Below the pieces are notes generated by a model, which was not told the DNA's origin, ran no database searches, and saw only the letters and a list, made by a program, of their open reading frames with translations. The translations under genes and the position numbers were made by a program. Of a stretch of DNA of 64,000 nt, positions 1-9,949 are shown piece after piece; positions within the stretch are counted from its first letter, which is position 1; every line of letters begins with the position of its first letter. The stretch is from assembly GCA_036508135.1 (NCBI GenBank), contig DATCHW010000015.1:1-64000 (forward strand), written 5' to 3'. Source of the DNA: DATCHW01 sp036508135. Its GTDB lineage: Bacteria > Bacteroidota > Ignavibacteria > Tepidaquicellales > Tepidaquicellaceae.

Positions 1-1323
1 GCTTCCGGGTGTTTTAACTTCATTTACAAGTTTCGAAACTTCCCTTCCAAGAACATCATATACCTTCAATGTAACGAAACCTTCTTTCGGTAAATCATAT
101 TTAACCTGAGTTACCGGGTTGAAAGGATTCGGATAGTTTTGCGATAATGAATATTTATTTGGAATCGTGATACTGATTGGAGTAACACCTGTTAATGTTG
201 ATGATTGACACATATTATCAATGTATAGATTATTTCCATAAGCACTCTTTGCATAAAAATGGACTTTATTTGTTCCGGCAGGCATTAAAAATGCTCTTGA
301 TTTCCATTGTCCTGCTGTCGGAGTAAATGGTGAAGTCAACTGAGTCGTTGACATACAAAGTGTAGCAGTATAATTAGTTCCTGCATACATTCTTGCTAAC
401 GATGTATATGTTGTACCGTTGTTTGTTGATGCTTCTATAATCAACGAATCAATATATGTAGTACCAGAACCATAATAAGCATGTGCTAAATCAAACTTAA
501 TAGAGTCTCCCGCAGGTGATGGATCGAATGTAAGAGTAGTTAAATATTCATTTGTTCCGCTAATTGCACTATAGTAGTTAAATTCTGCTGAACCTGTTCC
601 TGTACCATAACCGCTGACTGCATTATATAACCAGTATGTTCCACTGACTGTCCAGTCTGTCGGAGGAACCACTCCACCACCGAAGTTTTCACAAATTTTT
701 AATGATACTATTTTAAATTTATATAATGCAGAAGAATCCCTGTTATGATTGTTTGAGCTATCCTGAGCAAAAATTCTATAAAATACTGAATCACCTATTA
801 CTACATCTGAATTTAACGAATTAAACGCAGCCGAATAAGTGCTCCCTGATATATTAAGCAATTTAAATTGCTTTATTCCTGTACCTGTATTGTTCTTATA
901 CCATTTTACCCAAGTTGAATCAACTTTAATGTTATCTGTTACTGTTGCTGTTACCGTAGCAGGCCATTGACCTTTTGGTACATTAACAAGCGGAGTCGTT
1001 ACAATAACAGGTGGAGTTAAGTCTGTTGATGCAATAAATGAATAAAAACTTGTCGGTGCACCAGAAGGGGCAGTTACAGTTCTTGAGAGTGAATCTGTCG
1101 TTGTTATGTAATAATTATATGTACCTGCACCGTTTAATTGAAGATTTGCAGTCCAGGTTGTACCTGATTTTGACAAATTTACATTTGTCCAGGTTGCTGT
1201 TGGCTGCATTCTGTAATACAATTTTGTCAAATTTGGATTTATTCCGGAACCCGCGGTATTAATTATACAACTAACTAATCTGTTTCCGTTTAATTGTTCT
1301 GTGTTTCCAAGTGGAGTATGTGT
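1..1323. repeat. Duplicated C-terminal module, copy 1 (partner about 3019-4437)
   Basis: The 3' part of the propeller gene and the 3' part of the subtilase gene align end to end at the DNA level, with long stretches that are almost identical, for example around 600-760 versus 3720-3880. Both encode a segment starting HTPL-NTEQ, an Ig-like part, a jelly-roll-like part starting CENFGGGVVPP and the T9SS sorting domain. Borders are approximate. Similarity falls towards the sorting domain itself and towards the upstream end. Confidence 0.85.
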
Positions 1324-2808
1324 AATTGACGGTCCGATAGTAATTTTCGAAGTGTATGCTTGCCAAATACTTGCACTAAGTCTATTATCTGACCAGGTAG
1401 TCCAGGCTTTGCCATCTTGTGCAATTGTTTCATAATAATCTCCTGCATATCCGCCCGCATAGGGTGACGGAAAAGGTGCCGGAGTCCACCTTACATCGCT
1501 GACTCTTCCTCTTTCCCACGTATTCCCACCGTCAATAGAGACTGCCATATATCTTGCTGTTAACATGCTAACAGTGGTATCCATATTATGATATCCTACT
1601 GCTACTGTACCGCTGGATTTATCTACTGCAATAGAAGGCATCCACTGCTGCTTACTGTTTCCAATTGCATCGTCATTTATTCTGATTGCAGGGCTCCATG
1701 TAGTACCTCCATCAGTAGAACGCCTTACGTAAACGTCTGCATCTCCTGTGCTTCTGTCAGGATATGTTATATAAATCCATCCTCTTCTGGATCCAGTAGA
1801 TCTGTCAACATCCATCTTTGGAAAACTGTTTGCACGTGTATTGTTGTATGCAGCTATTCCACCATTAGAAGTCCGAAGTCCTGATATTGGAAATGCAATA
1901 ATGGGAGTTGAAAAACTCTGACCACCGTTTGTTGATTTTGCAAAACCAATTCCTGTTTCAGGAAAGGCACTTCCGGTATAGTGACCCCATGCAACATAGA
2001 CTTCACCATTAGGACCTGTACTAATATTTGCTCCATGGCTCCAATTACTGCCTGCCTGAAGATTTATTATTGATTGCCAGGTAACGCCACCATCAGTGGA
2101 GCGTGAAAAACTAACGGGTTGAGGAGAACCTAAGTTAAAATCTGTCCAGGCACAATAAACATTGTTAGGATAAACGCCCGATAAATCACAGGCAGCATGT
2201 TGTTTATCGTCTTGGGAGGATGCACCATTTGGATGAGGATTGCCTAATGTTGTCCAAGTCGTTCCATTATTTGTAGTTTTAGCAAAGCCACATCCACCGG
2301 GACCGGAACCGAAGCTTCTCAAAGTGCACCAGTATGCATCACCGTTTATGTTATAAAATGCAACAGGGTCACCTGCATTACCTATACCATTAGGATTAGA
2401 TTCAGACCCGATATAACTTGTACCGCCGTTCGTAGTAAAGAAAGCTGGTTGTGAATTTAATTCATTAAATGAAATCATATGATTATCAGAATTCAAAGGA
2501 TTAATTCCGATTGAATTCTCAGACTGAAGATTGGCTGAATTATAAACCTGAACATCAGCAAAATCAGTAAATTTTTCGATCCCGAGAAATTGTACAAAGG
2601 GCTTAAATATCGGCTCAAAGACCGGTGGAACTAAATTACGGTCATGGTACCATTTTGTGATACCAACTCTGTTTAAAAATGGAGGTGGTTCTTCTTTTCC
2701 TACTGAATAATAATTCGAGGAATTCGAAACTTTGTAATCATTGGTTTGACCTGTAAATAATAAAGCGGCAAAAATGACCACTGGAATGAGAAAAAGTAAT
2801 TTCTTCAT
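1..2808 (-). CDS. Secreted Asp-box (BNR) beta-propeller protein with T9SS sorting domain, 3' end outside window
   Basis: The frame is open for 936 codons from the ATG at 2808 to the window edge, so the C-terminus is cut off by the window. The start gives a clear signal peptide (MKKLLFLIPVVIFAALLF). The N-terminal half has five Asp-box motifs of the S-x-D-x-G-x-T-W type (for example STDGGVTW, STDGGTTWSP, SIDGGNTWER), which mark sialidase/BNR-type beta-propellers. The second half holds Ig-like and jelly-roll-like segments and then the T9SS sorting domain beginning SLSQNYPNPFNP. The last ~440 residues seen are a near copy of the C-terminal module of the neighbouring subtilase. A secreted or surface-attached protein is therefore likely. 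The substrate is unknown and sialidase activity is not shown, because Asp boxes occur in many non-enzymatic propellers. Confidence 0.85.
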   Translation of the reverse strand, partial: MKKLLFLIPVVIFAALLFTGQTNDYKVSNSSNYYSVGKEEPPPFLNRVGITKWYHDRNLVPPVFEPIFKPFVQFLGIEKFTDFADVQVYNSANLQSENSIGINPLNSDNHMISFNELNSQPAFFTTNGGTSYIGSESNPNGIGNAGDPVAFYNINGDAYWCTLRSFGSGPGGCGFAKTTNNGTTWTTLGNPHPNGASSQDDKQHAACDLSGVYPNNVYCAWTDFNLGSPQPVSFSRSTDGGVTWQSIINLQAGSNWSHGANISTGPNGEVYVAWGHYTGSAFPETGIGFAKSTNGGQSFSTPIIAFPISGLRTSNGGIAAYNNTRANSFPKMDVDRSTGSRRGWIYITYPDRSTGDADVYVRRSTDGGTTWSPAIRINDDAIGNSKQQWMPSIAVDKSSGTVAVGYHNMDTTVSMLTARYMAVSIDGGNTWERGRVSDVRWTPAPFPSPYAGGYAGDYYETIAQDGKAWTTWSDNRLSASIWQAYTSKITIGPSITHTPLGNTEQLNGNRLVSCIINTAGSGINPNLTKLYYRMQPTATWTNVNLSKSGTTWTANLQLNGAGTYNYYITTTDSLSRTVTAPSGAPTSFYSFIASTDLTPPVIVTTPLVNVPKGQWPATVTATVTDNIKVDSTWVKWYKNNTGTGIKQFKLLNISGSTYSAAFNSLNSDVVIGDSVFYRIFAQDSSNNHNRDSSALYKFKIVSLKICENFGGGVVPPTDWTVSGTYWLYNAVSGYGTGTGSAEFNYYSAISGTNEYLTTLTFDPSPAGDSIKFDLAHAYYGSGTTYIDSLIIEASTNNGTTYTSLARMYAGTNYTATLCMSTTQLTSPFTPTAGQWKSRAFLMPAGTNKVHFYAKSAYGNNLYIDNMCQSSTLTGVTPISITIPNKYSLSQNYPNPFNPVTQVKYDLPKEGFVTLKVYDVLGREVSKLVNEVKTPGS

Positions 2809-2833
2809 AAAAATGAAATTAGTTAAATTAAAA

Positions 2834-2970
2834 AAAATTTTTACAAAAACAATATTGTGTAATATAAAAGTATTACTTAAAAATAACAATTATGAAAATA
2901 TTTGAATTTAATTTTTTTACATTTTACTGAAATAATCAAAATTCATCTTACTGTTTATCTAAAAAAAAGG
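2834..2970. repeat. Upstream region shared by the two large secreted-protein genes (partner about 6295-6416)
   Basis: The DNA just upstream of the propeller gene aligns with the DNA upstream of the subtilase gene over roughly 130 bp. Shared blocks include aataacaattatgaaaat and atttgaatttaattt, and an AAAACAATATT block on the gene-proximal side. The conserved stretch runs back to the T-run of the preceding terminator in both places. It probably contains the promoter of each gene, but I cannot assign -35 and -10 boxes with confidence. Confidence 0.75.
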
Positions 2971-2987
2971 AGAGTTTTAGACTCTCC
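2961..2987 (-). terminator. Rho-independent terminator of the subtilase gene
   Basis: A 7-bp stem (GGAGAGT/ACTCTCC, 2969-2975 with 2981-2987) and a 5-nt loop are followed on the minus strand by eight T (2968-2961). It lies 29 bp after the subtilase stop codon. Confidence 0.85.
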
Positions 2988-3015
2988 CTTTTTTAGTATT
3001 CAATGTTATTAATTA

Positions 3016-6000
3016 CTATTTTATAAGCATCATTCTCTTTACATCATTGAAGCCATTGGTTTCTAGCTTGTAGAAGTAAACACCACTTGCGAATTCTGAA
3101 GCGTTGAAATCAACTGAATATTGTCCTGCTGATTTAACTTCATTCACAAGTGTTCTTACTTCACGTCCAAGTACGTCATAAATCTTCAAAGTTACAAATC
3201 CTTGTTTTGGAAGTGCAAAATTGATTTTCGTTGTCGGGTTGAACGGATTTGGATAGTTTTGACTTAATGAATATTCATCTGGAATCGTCATACTTATTGG
3301 AGTAACATCTGTTATTGTTGATAATTGACATATATTATCAATATACAAATTATTTCCATAAGCACTCTTTGCATAGAAATGGACTTTATTTGTTCCGGCA
3401 GGTATTGCAAATGCTCTTGATTTCCATTCTCCTGCTGTCGGAGTAAATGATGAAGTCGACGAGACTGTTGACATACAAAGTGTTGCAGTGAAAGAAGTTC
3501 CTGCATACATTCTTGCTAACGATATATATGTTGCACCGTTGTTTGTTGATGCTTCTATAATCAATGAATCAATATATCCAGAACCATAATAAGCATGTGC
3601 TAAATCAAACTTAATAGAGTCTCCCGCAGATGATGGATCGAATGTAAGAGTAGTTAAATATTCATTTGTTCCGCTTGAAGCATTGTAGTAGTTAAATTCT
3701 GCTGAGCCTGTTCCTGTGCCATAACCGCTTGCGGTTGAATATAACCAGTATGTTCCACTGACTGTCCAGTCTGCCGGAGGAACCACTCCACCACCGAAGT
3801 TTTCACAAATTTTAAATGATACTATTTTAAATTTATATAATGCAGAAGAATCCCTGTTATGATTGTTTGAGTTATCCAGAGCAAAAATTCTATAAAATAT
3901 TGAATCATTCAATGTAACATCTGAATTCAACGAATTAAATGCAGCTGAGTAATTTGTTCCACTTGTAAAATTAAGTTTGAATTGTTTAATTCCTGTTAAA
4001 GCATTATTCTTGTACCATTTTACCCAAACTGAATCAACTCCGATGTTATCTGTAACAGAAGCTGTTACTGTAGCCGGCCATTGACCTTTTGGTATATTTC
4101 CAAGCGGAGTCGTTACAATGACAGGTGGAGTTACGTCTGTTGATGCAACAAATGAATAGAAGTTGCTTGGAGCACCTATGGGAGCAAATGCTGTCTTGTT
4201 TAAATTATCGCAAGTTCTTATATAATATTTATATGTGCCTGCACCGTTTAATTGAATATTTCCTGTCCAGTTAGTTCCGCCTGAATTTGTCAATTGAACA
4301 CTGTCATATGCTCCTGCATCCTTTGCTACAAATAATTTTGTAAGTGAAGTAACTATAGGAGCGTTTGCAGGAGTAATTACACAGTTAACTGCTCTTGGTC
4401 CATTCGTTTGTTCAGTATTTGTAAGAGGTGTGTGTGAAATCAAAGGACTCATCATTTGTAATAATCTGTATGCATTCACTTTTCCGTAGCCCATTTCATT
4501 ATTCCAGGTGCTTCCTAAAACTGCTAAAGGTCCGATGCTTGTGTATGAATAGGAGCCAACTTTGTCTGCAGTTCTGCTAATTCTAACTCTTAGTGAATCC
4601 CATCTCATAGTTGAATCGAATGATAATGCAAGAGCACATACTCCGGCAGTGTTTGGTGTTGCACTGGATGTACCATTAAAAGTACTAAAATAGTTGGTTG
4701 AGGTATAACCTACGCTACCCATCCTATCTGTTGCATAAACTTTTACACAAGGTGCTACTATATATAATCCGGTTCCGTAACTGGCGCCCCACCAACTTTC
4801 ACCGTCACAACTTGAAGGAGATTTTCTTTGATTGCAAGGACTGTTACCACCAACAGAAATTACGTTAGGATTTGTTGAAGGCCACTGTATAGGTCCATTA
4901 CCATTACCTGATGCAACGCAAAAGACAGTTCCTTTTCCGTTTCTTCCTAAAGTTACTCCGTCTAAAATAGCCTGATCCGCCGCAGAAACCGGTGAACCAC
5001 CGCCCCATGAATTACTCGAAATCCACTCACCTTGTTGCCAGGAATAAATTAAACCATTAGTTAATGCTGTATTAGTTGTACTTCCGGCAGCATTAAATAT
5101 TTTTATTCCGATTAATTTCACATTAGGTGCGATTCCAGAGATACCTATTGTGTTGTTTCCAACTGCAGCAACTATGCCGCCTGTACATGTACCATGATTC
5201 ATATCGTCAGTTTGCAATGGATGACCATTTATAAAATCATACCCTTTCGAATTTATCAAATTTGCTTTAATATCTTCATGGGTTGTATCAATTCCTGAAT
5301 CAACCATACCTACAATACATTGAGGAATACCCAAAGAAATATTCCAGGCACTATCAACTCTCATATCACATCCTGCAGTACCGGTTATTCCGTCAGGAAT
5401 GTTATTTCCTAAATTCCTAATCGACCATTGTTGAGGGAAAAATTGGTCATTAGGTATATAAGTTAATAAGCCTGAATAATAAAAATTTGGTTCAGCCCAG
5501 TTTACAAGACCACTTTTATAAACCATGTTTGCTGCATCCAACGTAAACATACCTGAACTTTTCGGGACACTTAAGACATAAGATGTACCACCACCCAAAT
5601 CTAAAGTTTGAACTATACCAAAATTGTTCCTTAGTAAATAATCTTGTATTATATCCTTCGAAACAGTTTGCTTAAATTGAACCAATATTTCATCTGTGAC
5701 ACCTTGAAGTACTTTTGTATTTCCTTCACCTTCTCTTGGAGAGTAAACAGGTGAAGAATATTCAATATTTGAATTCTTGTTAATAGTACTTAATAAGTCA
5801 ATCAATTCTGATGAATTCATAGATTTATTTAAATCGAGGAATTGCATCTTTTCATCTTTATCGAATTTATTTAAGATCGAAACCTGTGGATAAACACTTA
5901 AACTTGATTTTAACTCTTCCGCAGATAATTGTTGTTTTGTTTTTACAAAGATTTTATCCGCTCTTAAATCAAGATTCAAAGGTTTATCCTGATAATAATA

Positions 6001-6117
6001 GAAATTTGTAATCGAGTTATTTACATCAGAGAATCCGAAACATGATAATACTAATCCTATTATAACTAAAAGTGTGATATTTTTCAGTTTCCACTGAAAA
6101 AATGAAGAATGTTGCAT
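3016..6117 (-). CDS. Secreted S8 subtilisin-like serine protease with T9SS sorting domain
   Basis: 1033 residues. An N-terminal hydrophobic segment (about 13-28) serves for export and is followed by a likely propeptide (about 40-220). The peptidase S8 core holds the catalytic triad Asp273 (MVDSGID), His308 (NHGTCTGG) and Ser484 (NGTSSATP), with the oxyanion Asn405 (ASGNG). From residue ~561 to the end it carries the same Ig-like plus jelly-roll-like module and T9SS sorting domain (QNYPNPFNPTTKI... to RMMLIK) as the neighbouring propeller protein. AAGGAG precedes the ATG. The predicted role is an extracellular or surface protease secreted through T9SS. The protease assignment is firm because all catalytic residues are present; the substrate is unknown. 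Confidence 0.93.
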   Translation of the reverse strand: MQHSSFFQWKLKNITLLVIIGLVLSCFGFSDVNNSITNFYYYQDKPLNLDLRADKIFVKTKQQLSAEELKSSLSVYPQVSILNKFDKDEKMQFLDLNKSMNSSELIDLLSTINKNSNIEYSSPVYSPREGEGNTKVLQGVTDEILVQFKQTVSKDIIQDYLLRNNFGIVQTLDLGGGTSYVLSVPKSSGMFTLDAANMVYKSGLVNWAEPNFYYSGLLTYIPNDQFFPQQWSIRNLGNNIPDGITGTAGCDMRVDSAWNISLGIPQCIVGMVDSGIDTTHEDIKANLINSKGYDFINGHPLQTDDMNHGTCTGGIVAAVGNNTIGISGIAPNVKLIGIKIFNAAGSTTNTALTNGLIYSWQQGEWISSNSWGGGSPVSAADQAILDGVTLGRNGKGTVFCVASGNGNGPIQWPSTNPNVISVGGNSPCNQRKSPSSCDGESWWGASYGTGLYIVAPCVKVYATDRMGSVGYTSTNYFSTFNGTSSATPNTAGVCALALSFDSTMRWDSLRVRISRTADKVGSYSYTSIGPLAVLGSTWNNEMGYGKVNAYRLLQMMSPLISHTPLTNTEQTNGPRAVNCVITPANAPIVTSLTKLFVAKDAGAYDSVQLTNSGGTNWTGNIQLNGAGTYKYYIRTCDNLNKTAFAPIGAPSNFYSFVASTDVTPPVIVTTPLGNIPKGQWPATVTASVTDNIGVDSVWVKWYKNNALTGIKQFKLNFTSGTNYSAAFNSLNSDVTLNDSIFYRIFALDNSNNHNRDSSALYKFKIVSFKICENFGGGVVPPADWTVSGTYWLYSTASGYGTGTGSAEFNYYNASSGTNEYLTTLTFDPSSAGDSIKFDLAHAYYGSGYIDSLIIEASTNNGATYISLARMYAGTSFTATLCMSTVSSTSSFTPTAGEWKSRAFAIPAGTNKVHFYAKSAYGNNLYIDNICQLSTITDVTPISMTIPDEYSLSQNYPNPFNPTTKINFALPKQGFVTLKIYDVLGREVRTLVNEVKSAGQYSVDFNASEFASGVYFYKLETNGFNDVKRMMLIK
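3019..4437. repeat. Duplicated C-terminal module, copy 2 (partner 1-1323)
   Basis: This is the part of the subtilase gene (residues ~561-1033) that matches the 3' part of the propeller gene. The catalytic parts of the two genes upstream of it are unrelated. Confidence 0.85.
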
Positions 6118-6477
6118 TTCTGGCTCCTTGTTTAATTTTAAATAATTTATATGAAATGATTTATTTCTGTTTGCTAAGTAAAAAATTTGACCTGGTTATT
6201 TCATTTTCATTTAATACATGCATATTATAAACAATGAAAATGTTATTTTGTCTATTTTTAATTAATTAAGCTAATGAAGAACTTTCATAAAAACAATATT
6301 ATATAATGTAACATTATTACTTTAAAATAACAATTATGAAAATATTTGAATTTAATTTTATGGATTAAATTTTATTGAGATACTCAAAAGTCATCTTACA
6401 ATTTATTATAAAAAAAGGGGGCTGTCCCAAAAGTGGATAGCCCCAAAGTTCGTAACAATTGCAGAAAATACGGGGAA
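6118..6477. other. 360-bp intergenic region between subtilase and malic enzyme genes
   Basis: No gene is visible. It holds the malic-enzyme terminator (6409-6444), then the block duplicated upstream of the propeller gene (about 6295-6416), and about 170 bp of very AT-rich leader before the subtilase start. Confidence 0.6.
6409..6444 (-). terminator. Rho-independent terminator of the malic enzyme gene
   Basis: On the minus strand GGGGCTATCC pairs with GGGACAGCCCC around a short loop (6417-6444), followed by a run of T (6416-6410). It lies about 33 bp beyond the malic enzyme stop. Confidence 0.85.
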
Positions 6478-8736
6478 TTATTTTTTTGATTTACTTTGAC
6501 TTTCAAATACTGCCATTGCCGTTATATTTACAATTTCATCAACCATACTTCCGGGACCAAGCAAATAAACCGGCTTTTTAATTCCGAGGATCATAGGTCC
6601 TATTGCAACTGCACCTCCGAGAGTAGATAGTAATTTATATGCAATATTAGCAGAAGTTAAATCGGGACATATAAGTACATTAGCTCTTTGCTTCAACTCG
6701 CTAAAAGGATAATATTCTGCAAGAACCTCCGGATTCATTGCAGTATCTGCCATCATTTCACCTTCTACTATCAAATCAGGGTTATACTTTTTAACCAATG
6801 CAGTAGCTTTTTGAACTTTTTTACAAAGAGGATGCCGAGTACTTCCGAAATTACTGAATGATAACATAGCAATCCTCGGTGATACATCAAGTTGTTTTAC
6901 TTTTTCAGCAACAAGCAGTGTTATTTGAGCAAGAGCTTCAGCATCCGGTTCAATATTTATAGTAGCATCGGCAATAAAAATTGTCTGGTTCTTGAATATC
7001 AGCATATACATCCCGGCAATTACATTTACATTGTCTTCTTTGCCTATTATTTGCAGAGCAGGACGTACAGTATCGGGATAATGCTGTGTAAGACCGGAAA
7101 TCAATCCGTCCGCATCTCCCATACGCACCATCATCATTCCGAAGATATTCCATGTTTTCAAAAGTCTTGCTGCATCATAATGTGTAGTACCTTTTCTTTT
7201 TCTGAATTCATAAAACGCTTCCAGATAAGTATTGTATTTATCCGATTTAGATGGCTTTATAATCTCAACACCATTAAGGTCTAATCCCAAATCTTTAATT
7301 CTTTCATTGATAATCTCAGGATTACCGAGAAGTATCGGTTTAGCGATTTTTTCATCGAGAATGATCTGTGATGCACGTAATATTTTATCTTCCTGCCCTT
7401 CCGGAAAAACAATACGTTTCGGTTCATGCTGTGCCTTATGAATAAAGAATCTCAAAACCTCATGAGATTTTCCTAGTCTCGCTTCGAGTCTGTCAATATA
7501 TTCTTCGATATTTTTATATGGAGTTTTTGCTACACCTGACTCTATCGCCGCTTTTGCAACAGCCGGTGCTTCCCATAAAAGTACTCTCGGGTCAAAAGGT
7601 TTCGGAATTATATATTCTCGTCCAAACTCAATTCTTTTTCCGCCATAAGCCCGTATTACTGAATCAGGGACATCTTCTTTTGCAAGATTTGCCAGTGCAT
7701 AAGAAGCGGCAATTTTCATTTCTTCATTAATTGTGGTAGCTCTCACATCAAGAGCACCTCTGAAAATGAATGGAAATCCTAAGACATTATTTACCTGATT
7801 GGGATAATCTGACCTGCCTGTTGCTATAATCACATCGCTTCTCGCTGCGACGGCATCTTCGTATGTGATTTCAGGATTTGGATTAGCCATAGCAAAAACA
7901 ACCGGGTCGCGTGCCATAGATTTTACCATCTCCTGAGAAAGAATTCCTTTTGCGGAAACACCACAGAATACATCAGCATCCTTCATCGCATCTGCAAGCG
8001 TACGGAAATTAGTATCCACTGCAAAGTATTCCTTGTAAGGATTCATTCCTTCGATTCTTCCTTTATAAACAACACCTTTCGTATCAATTAACATAATATT
8101 TTCATGTTTCACGCCAAGTTTTTCATAAAGTTTAGCACACGCAATACCTGCAGCACCGGCGCCGCTGAATACGACTCTGACTTCACTCATTTTCTTATTT
8201 ACTATTTCCAAAGCATTGAGGAGTGCGGCTCCGCTGATAATTGCTGTTCCGTGCTGGTCATCATGAAATACCGGAATATTCATCATTTCTTTTAGCTTTT
8301 CTTCTACATAAAAACATTCGGGAGCTTTAATATCTTCGAGATTAATTCCTCCAAATGTTGGTTCAAGTAGTTTTACTGCTTTTATAATATCATCAGGGTC
8401 ATGAGTATCCAACTCAATATCGAATACATCCACATCAGCAAATCTTTTGAATAAGACTCCTTTTCCTTCCATTACAGGTTTTCCGGCAAGAGCTCCGATG
8501 TCTCCAAGACCAAGAACGGCAGTTCCGTTGGAAACAACTGCGACTAAGTTTCCTTTTGCCGTATATCTATATGCATCATCAGGATTAGCTTCGATTTCAA
8601 GACACGGGTCTGCTACTCCGGGTGTGTAAGCGAGAGATAAATCTCTCTGGGTTGCACAGGGTTTAGAGGATATAACCTCGATCTTTCCCGGTCTCCCCTG
8701 CTCATGATAATTCAGAGCATCAATTTTACGTATCAC
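6478..8736 (-). CDS. maeB: NADP-type malic enzyme fused to phosphotransacetylase-like domain
   Basis: 752 residues, the usual length for MaeB-type malic enzymes. These decarboxylate malate to pyruvate with NAD(P)+ in the cytoplasm and supply reducing power. The N-terminal ~430 residues are the malic enzyme part: AYTPGVADPCL, GLGDIGALAGKPVMEGK, the metal-binding VFHDDQHGTA, the dinucleotide-binding FSGAGAAGIAC and VFAMANPNPEI. The C-terminal ~320 residues resemble phosphate acetyl/butyryltransferase (PEGQEDKILRAS to the end); in this family that part is regulatory and usually inactive. The start is GTG at 8736, supported by a strong Shine-Dalgarno AAGGAGGT six bases before it. It lies 44 bp after the DUF1028 gene, with a terminator behind it. 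Confidence 0.95.
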   Translation of the reverse strand: MIRKIDALNYHEQGRPGKIEVISSKPCATQRDLSLAYTPGVADPCLEIEANPDDAYRYTAKGNLVAVVSNGTAVLGLGDIGALAGKPVMEGKGVLFKRFADVDVFDIELDTHDPDDIIKAVKLLEPTFGGINLEDIKAPECFYVEEKLKEMMNIPVFHDDQHGTAIISGAALLNALEIVNKKMSEVRVVFSGAGAAGIACAKLYEKLGVKHENIMLIDTKGVVYKGRIEGMNPYKEYFAVDTNFRTLADAMKDADVFCGVSAKGILSQEMVKSMARDPVVFAMANPNPEITYEDAVAARSDVIIATGRSDYPNQVNNVLGFPFIFRGALDVRATTINEEMKIAASYALANLAKEDVPDSVIRAYGGKRIEFGREYIIPKPFDPRVLLWEAPAVAKAAIESGVAKTPYKNIEEYIDRLEARLGKSHEVLRFFIHKAQHEPKRIVFPEGQEDKILRASQIILDEKIAKPILLGNPEIINERIKDLGLDLNGVEIIKPSKSDKYNTYLEAFYEFRKRKGTTHYDAARLLKTWNIFGMMMVRMGDADGLISGLTQHYPDTVRPALQIIGKEDNVNVIAGMYMLIFKNQTIFIADATINIEPDAEALAQITLLVAEKVKQLDVSPRIAMLSFSNFGSTRHPLCKKVQKATALVKKYNPDLIVEGEMMADTAMNPEVLAEYYPFSELKQRANVLICPDLTSANIAYKLLSTLGGAVAIGPMILGIKKPVYLLGPGSMVDEIVNITAMAVFESQSKSKK

Positions 8737-8780
8737 TTTAACCTCCTTAAATAATTAATATTAAAGAATTGAATTTGTTT

Positions 8781-9785
8781 TTATTTTAAGATAACCATTC
8801 TTTTAGTATCTTTGCACTCTCCTGCATCGAGTCTATAATAATAAACTCCACTGGGTAAATTATCCGCAAAGAAAGTAACTTCGTATGTTCCTGATTTTAA
8901 TGTTTCATTCACTATTACTGATACATCTTTTCCAAGCGAGTTATAAACTTTTAAAGTGACATATGCGTTATTTATCAAGCTAAACTTGATATTTGTACTG
9001 GGATTAAATGGGTTCGGATAATTTTGATATAACATTGCACTTTTGGGTACTTCGGATTCTACGTTTCTGATATTTGTAATGAGCCAGTTATTGTATAGAA
9101 CTTGTAAAGAATCAATCGGGTCTCTGTTAACAGGAGCATTTAACACTTTAAGATTAAGTAGAAGAACACCGAGAGTATCACCGGGTCTTGCTACCCTAAT
9201 AAAAGCAGATTGTGAGGAGGTGCCACGAGAGGCGCATCTTGTATCTGCACCAATAACTTTTGCACCCTGCAATGCAGCCATAAGTTTATCAGCAAGTGTT
9301 CCTGATGTTCTATTGAATCTTGCTTCCATTGAATCAATAATCCCGGAACCTGAAAGAATATTACCCTGAATCGTATACGTTATTCCTATAATGTGACCCT
9401 TCCAGATTGTACAGTTTGCACCTGTATAAGCTGCTTTCCTTCCGCCGCCAAATAAATCAATAATCCCATATTGCCGGACTAAGGGATTACCCTGTGCATC
9501 GTGAGCTACTAAGGAATCAATAATTTCCTGTGGAGAATAATGTTTATTCATAAGTGTCCTTGCATAATTCTGATTTGCTGCGAGCCACGATGCCTGAGTG
9601 TGTACTACTCCCCATCCAGGATGAACATCGGTGAGAATAGTACAATCAGTAACGCAGGAAGCACCTGCACTTCCAACCTGTCCGGTTACTGTATCAATCG
9701 CAACTATAGAAAATGTATCCTGAGCTAATAAATAATTTATTCCGGAAAAAAATATTATTATAAAAAGAAAAGTAAATTTATTCAT
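8781..9785 (-). CDS. Secreted DUF1028 family protein with T9SS sorting domain
   Basis: 334 residues. Signal peptide (MNKFTFLFIIIFFSGINYLLAQ), then a DUF1028 domain (about 24-225): TFSIVAIDTVTGQVGSAGAS, GVVHTQASW, the GIIDLFGGGRKAAYTGANC segment and TIQGNILSGSGIIDSME. DUF1028 proteins have an Ntn-hydrolase-like fold and are of unsettled function. The C-terminus is a T9SS sorting domain (QNYPNPFNPSTNIKFS to RMVILK). Export to the cell surface or medium is likely. It is on the same strand as maeB, 44 bp upstream, and may be cotranscribed with it, but the two products have no obvious common job. Confidence 0.88.
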   Translation of the reverse strand: MNKFTFLFIIIFFSGINYLLAQDTFSIVAIDTVTGQVGSAGASCVTDCTILTDVHPGWGVVHTQASWLAANQNYARTLMNKHYSPQEIIDSLVAHDAQGNPLVRQYGIIDLFGGGRKAAYTGANCTIWKGHIIGITYTIQGNILSGSGIIDSMEARFNRTSGTLADKLMAALQGAKVIGADTRCASRGTSSQSAFIRVARPGDTLGVLLLNLKVLNAPVNRDPIDSLQVLYNNWLITNIRNVESEVPKSAMLYQNYPNPFNPSTNIKFSLINNAYVTLKVYNSLGKDVSVIVNETLKSGTYEVTFFADNLPSGVYYYRLDAGECKDTKRMVILK

Positions 9786-9949
9786 AAGGATTTAATTGCC
9801 TTTTAGAGAAACTAATAAAAATAACATATCGGATTCCTGTTTACCGTAAGTTATTTATAATTATAATAAACTTAAACTTAATTTAATATACTTTTTTAGT
9901 TTTTAATTTTTTATATCTTTAACAGGTTTTTAAATAATAAGATAAAATA

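Noticed and set aside
1..2808. Calling the propeller protein a sialidase
   Set aside because: Asp boxes alone do not show sialidase activity; I could not see the catalytic Arg triad and Tyr/Glu pair.
6892..7284. Plus-strand open frames opposite maeB
   Set aside because: They lie antisense within a conserved enzyme gene and have no recognisable domain or ribosome binding site.
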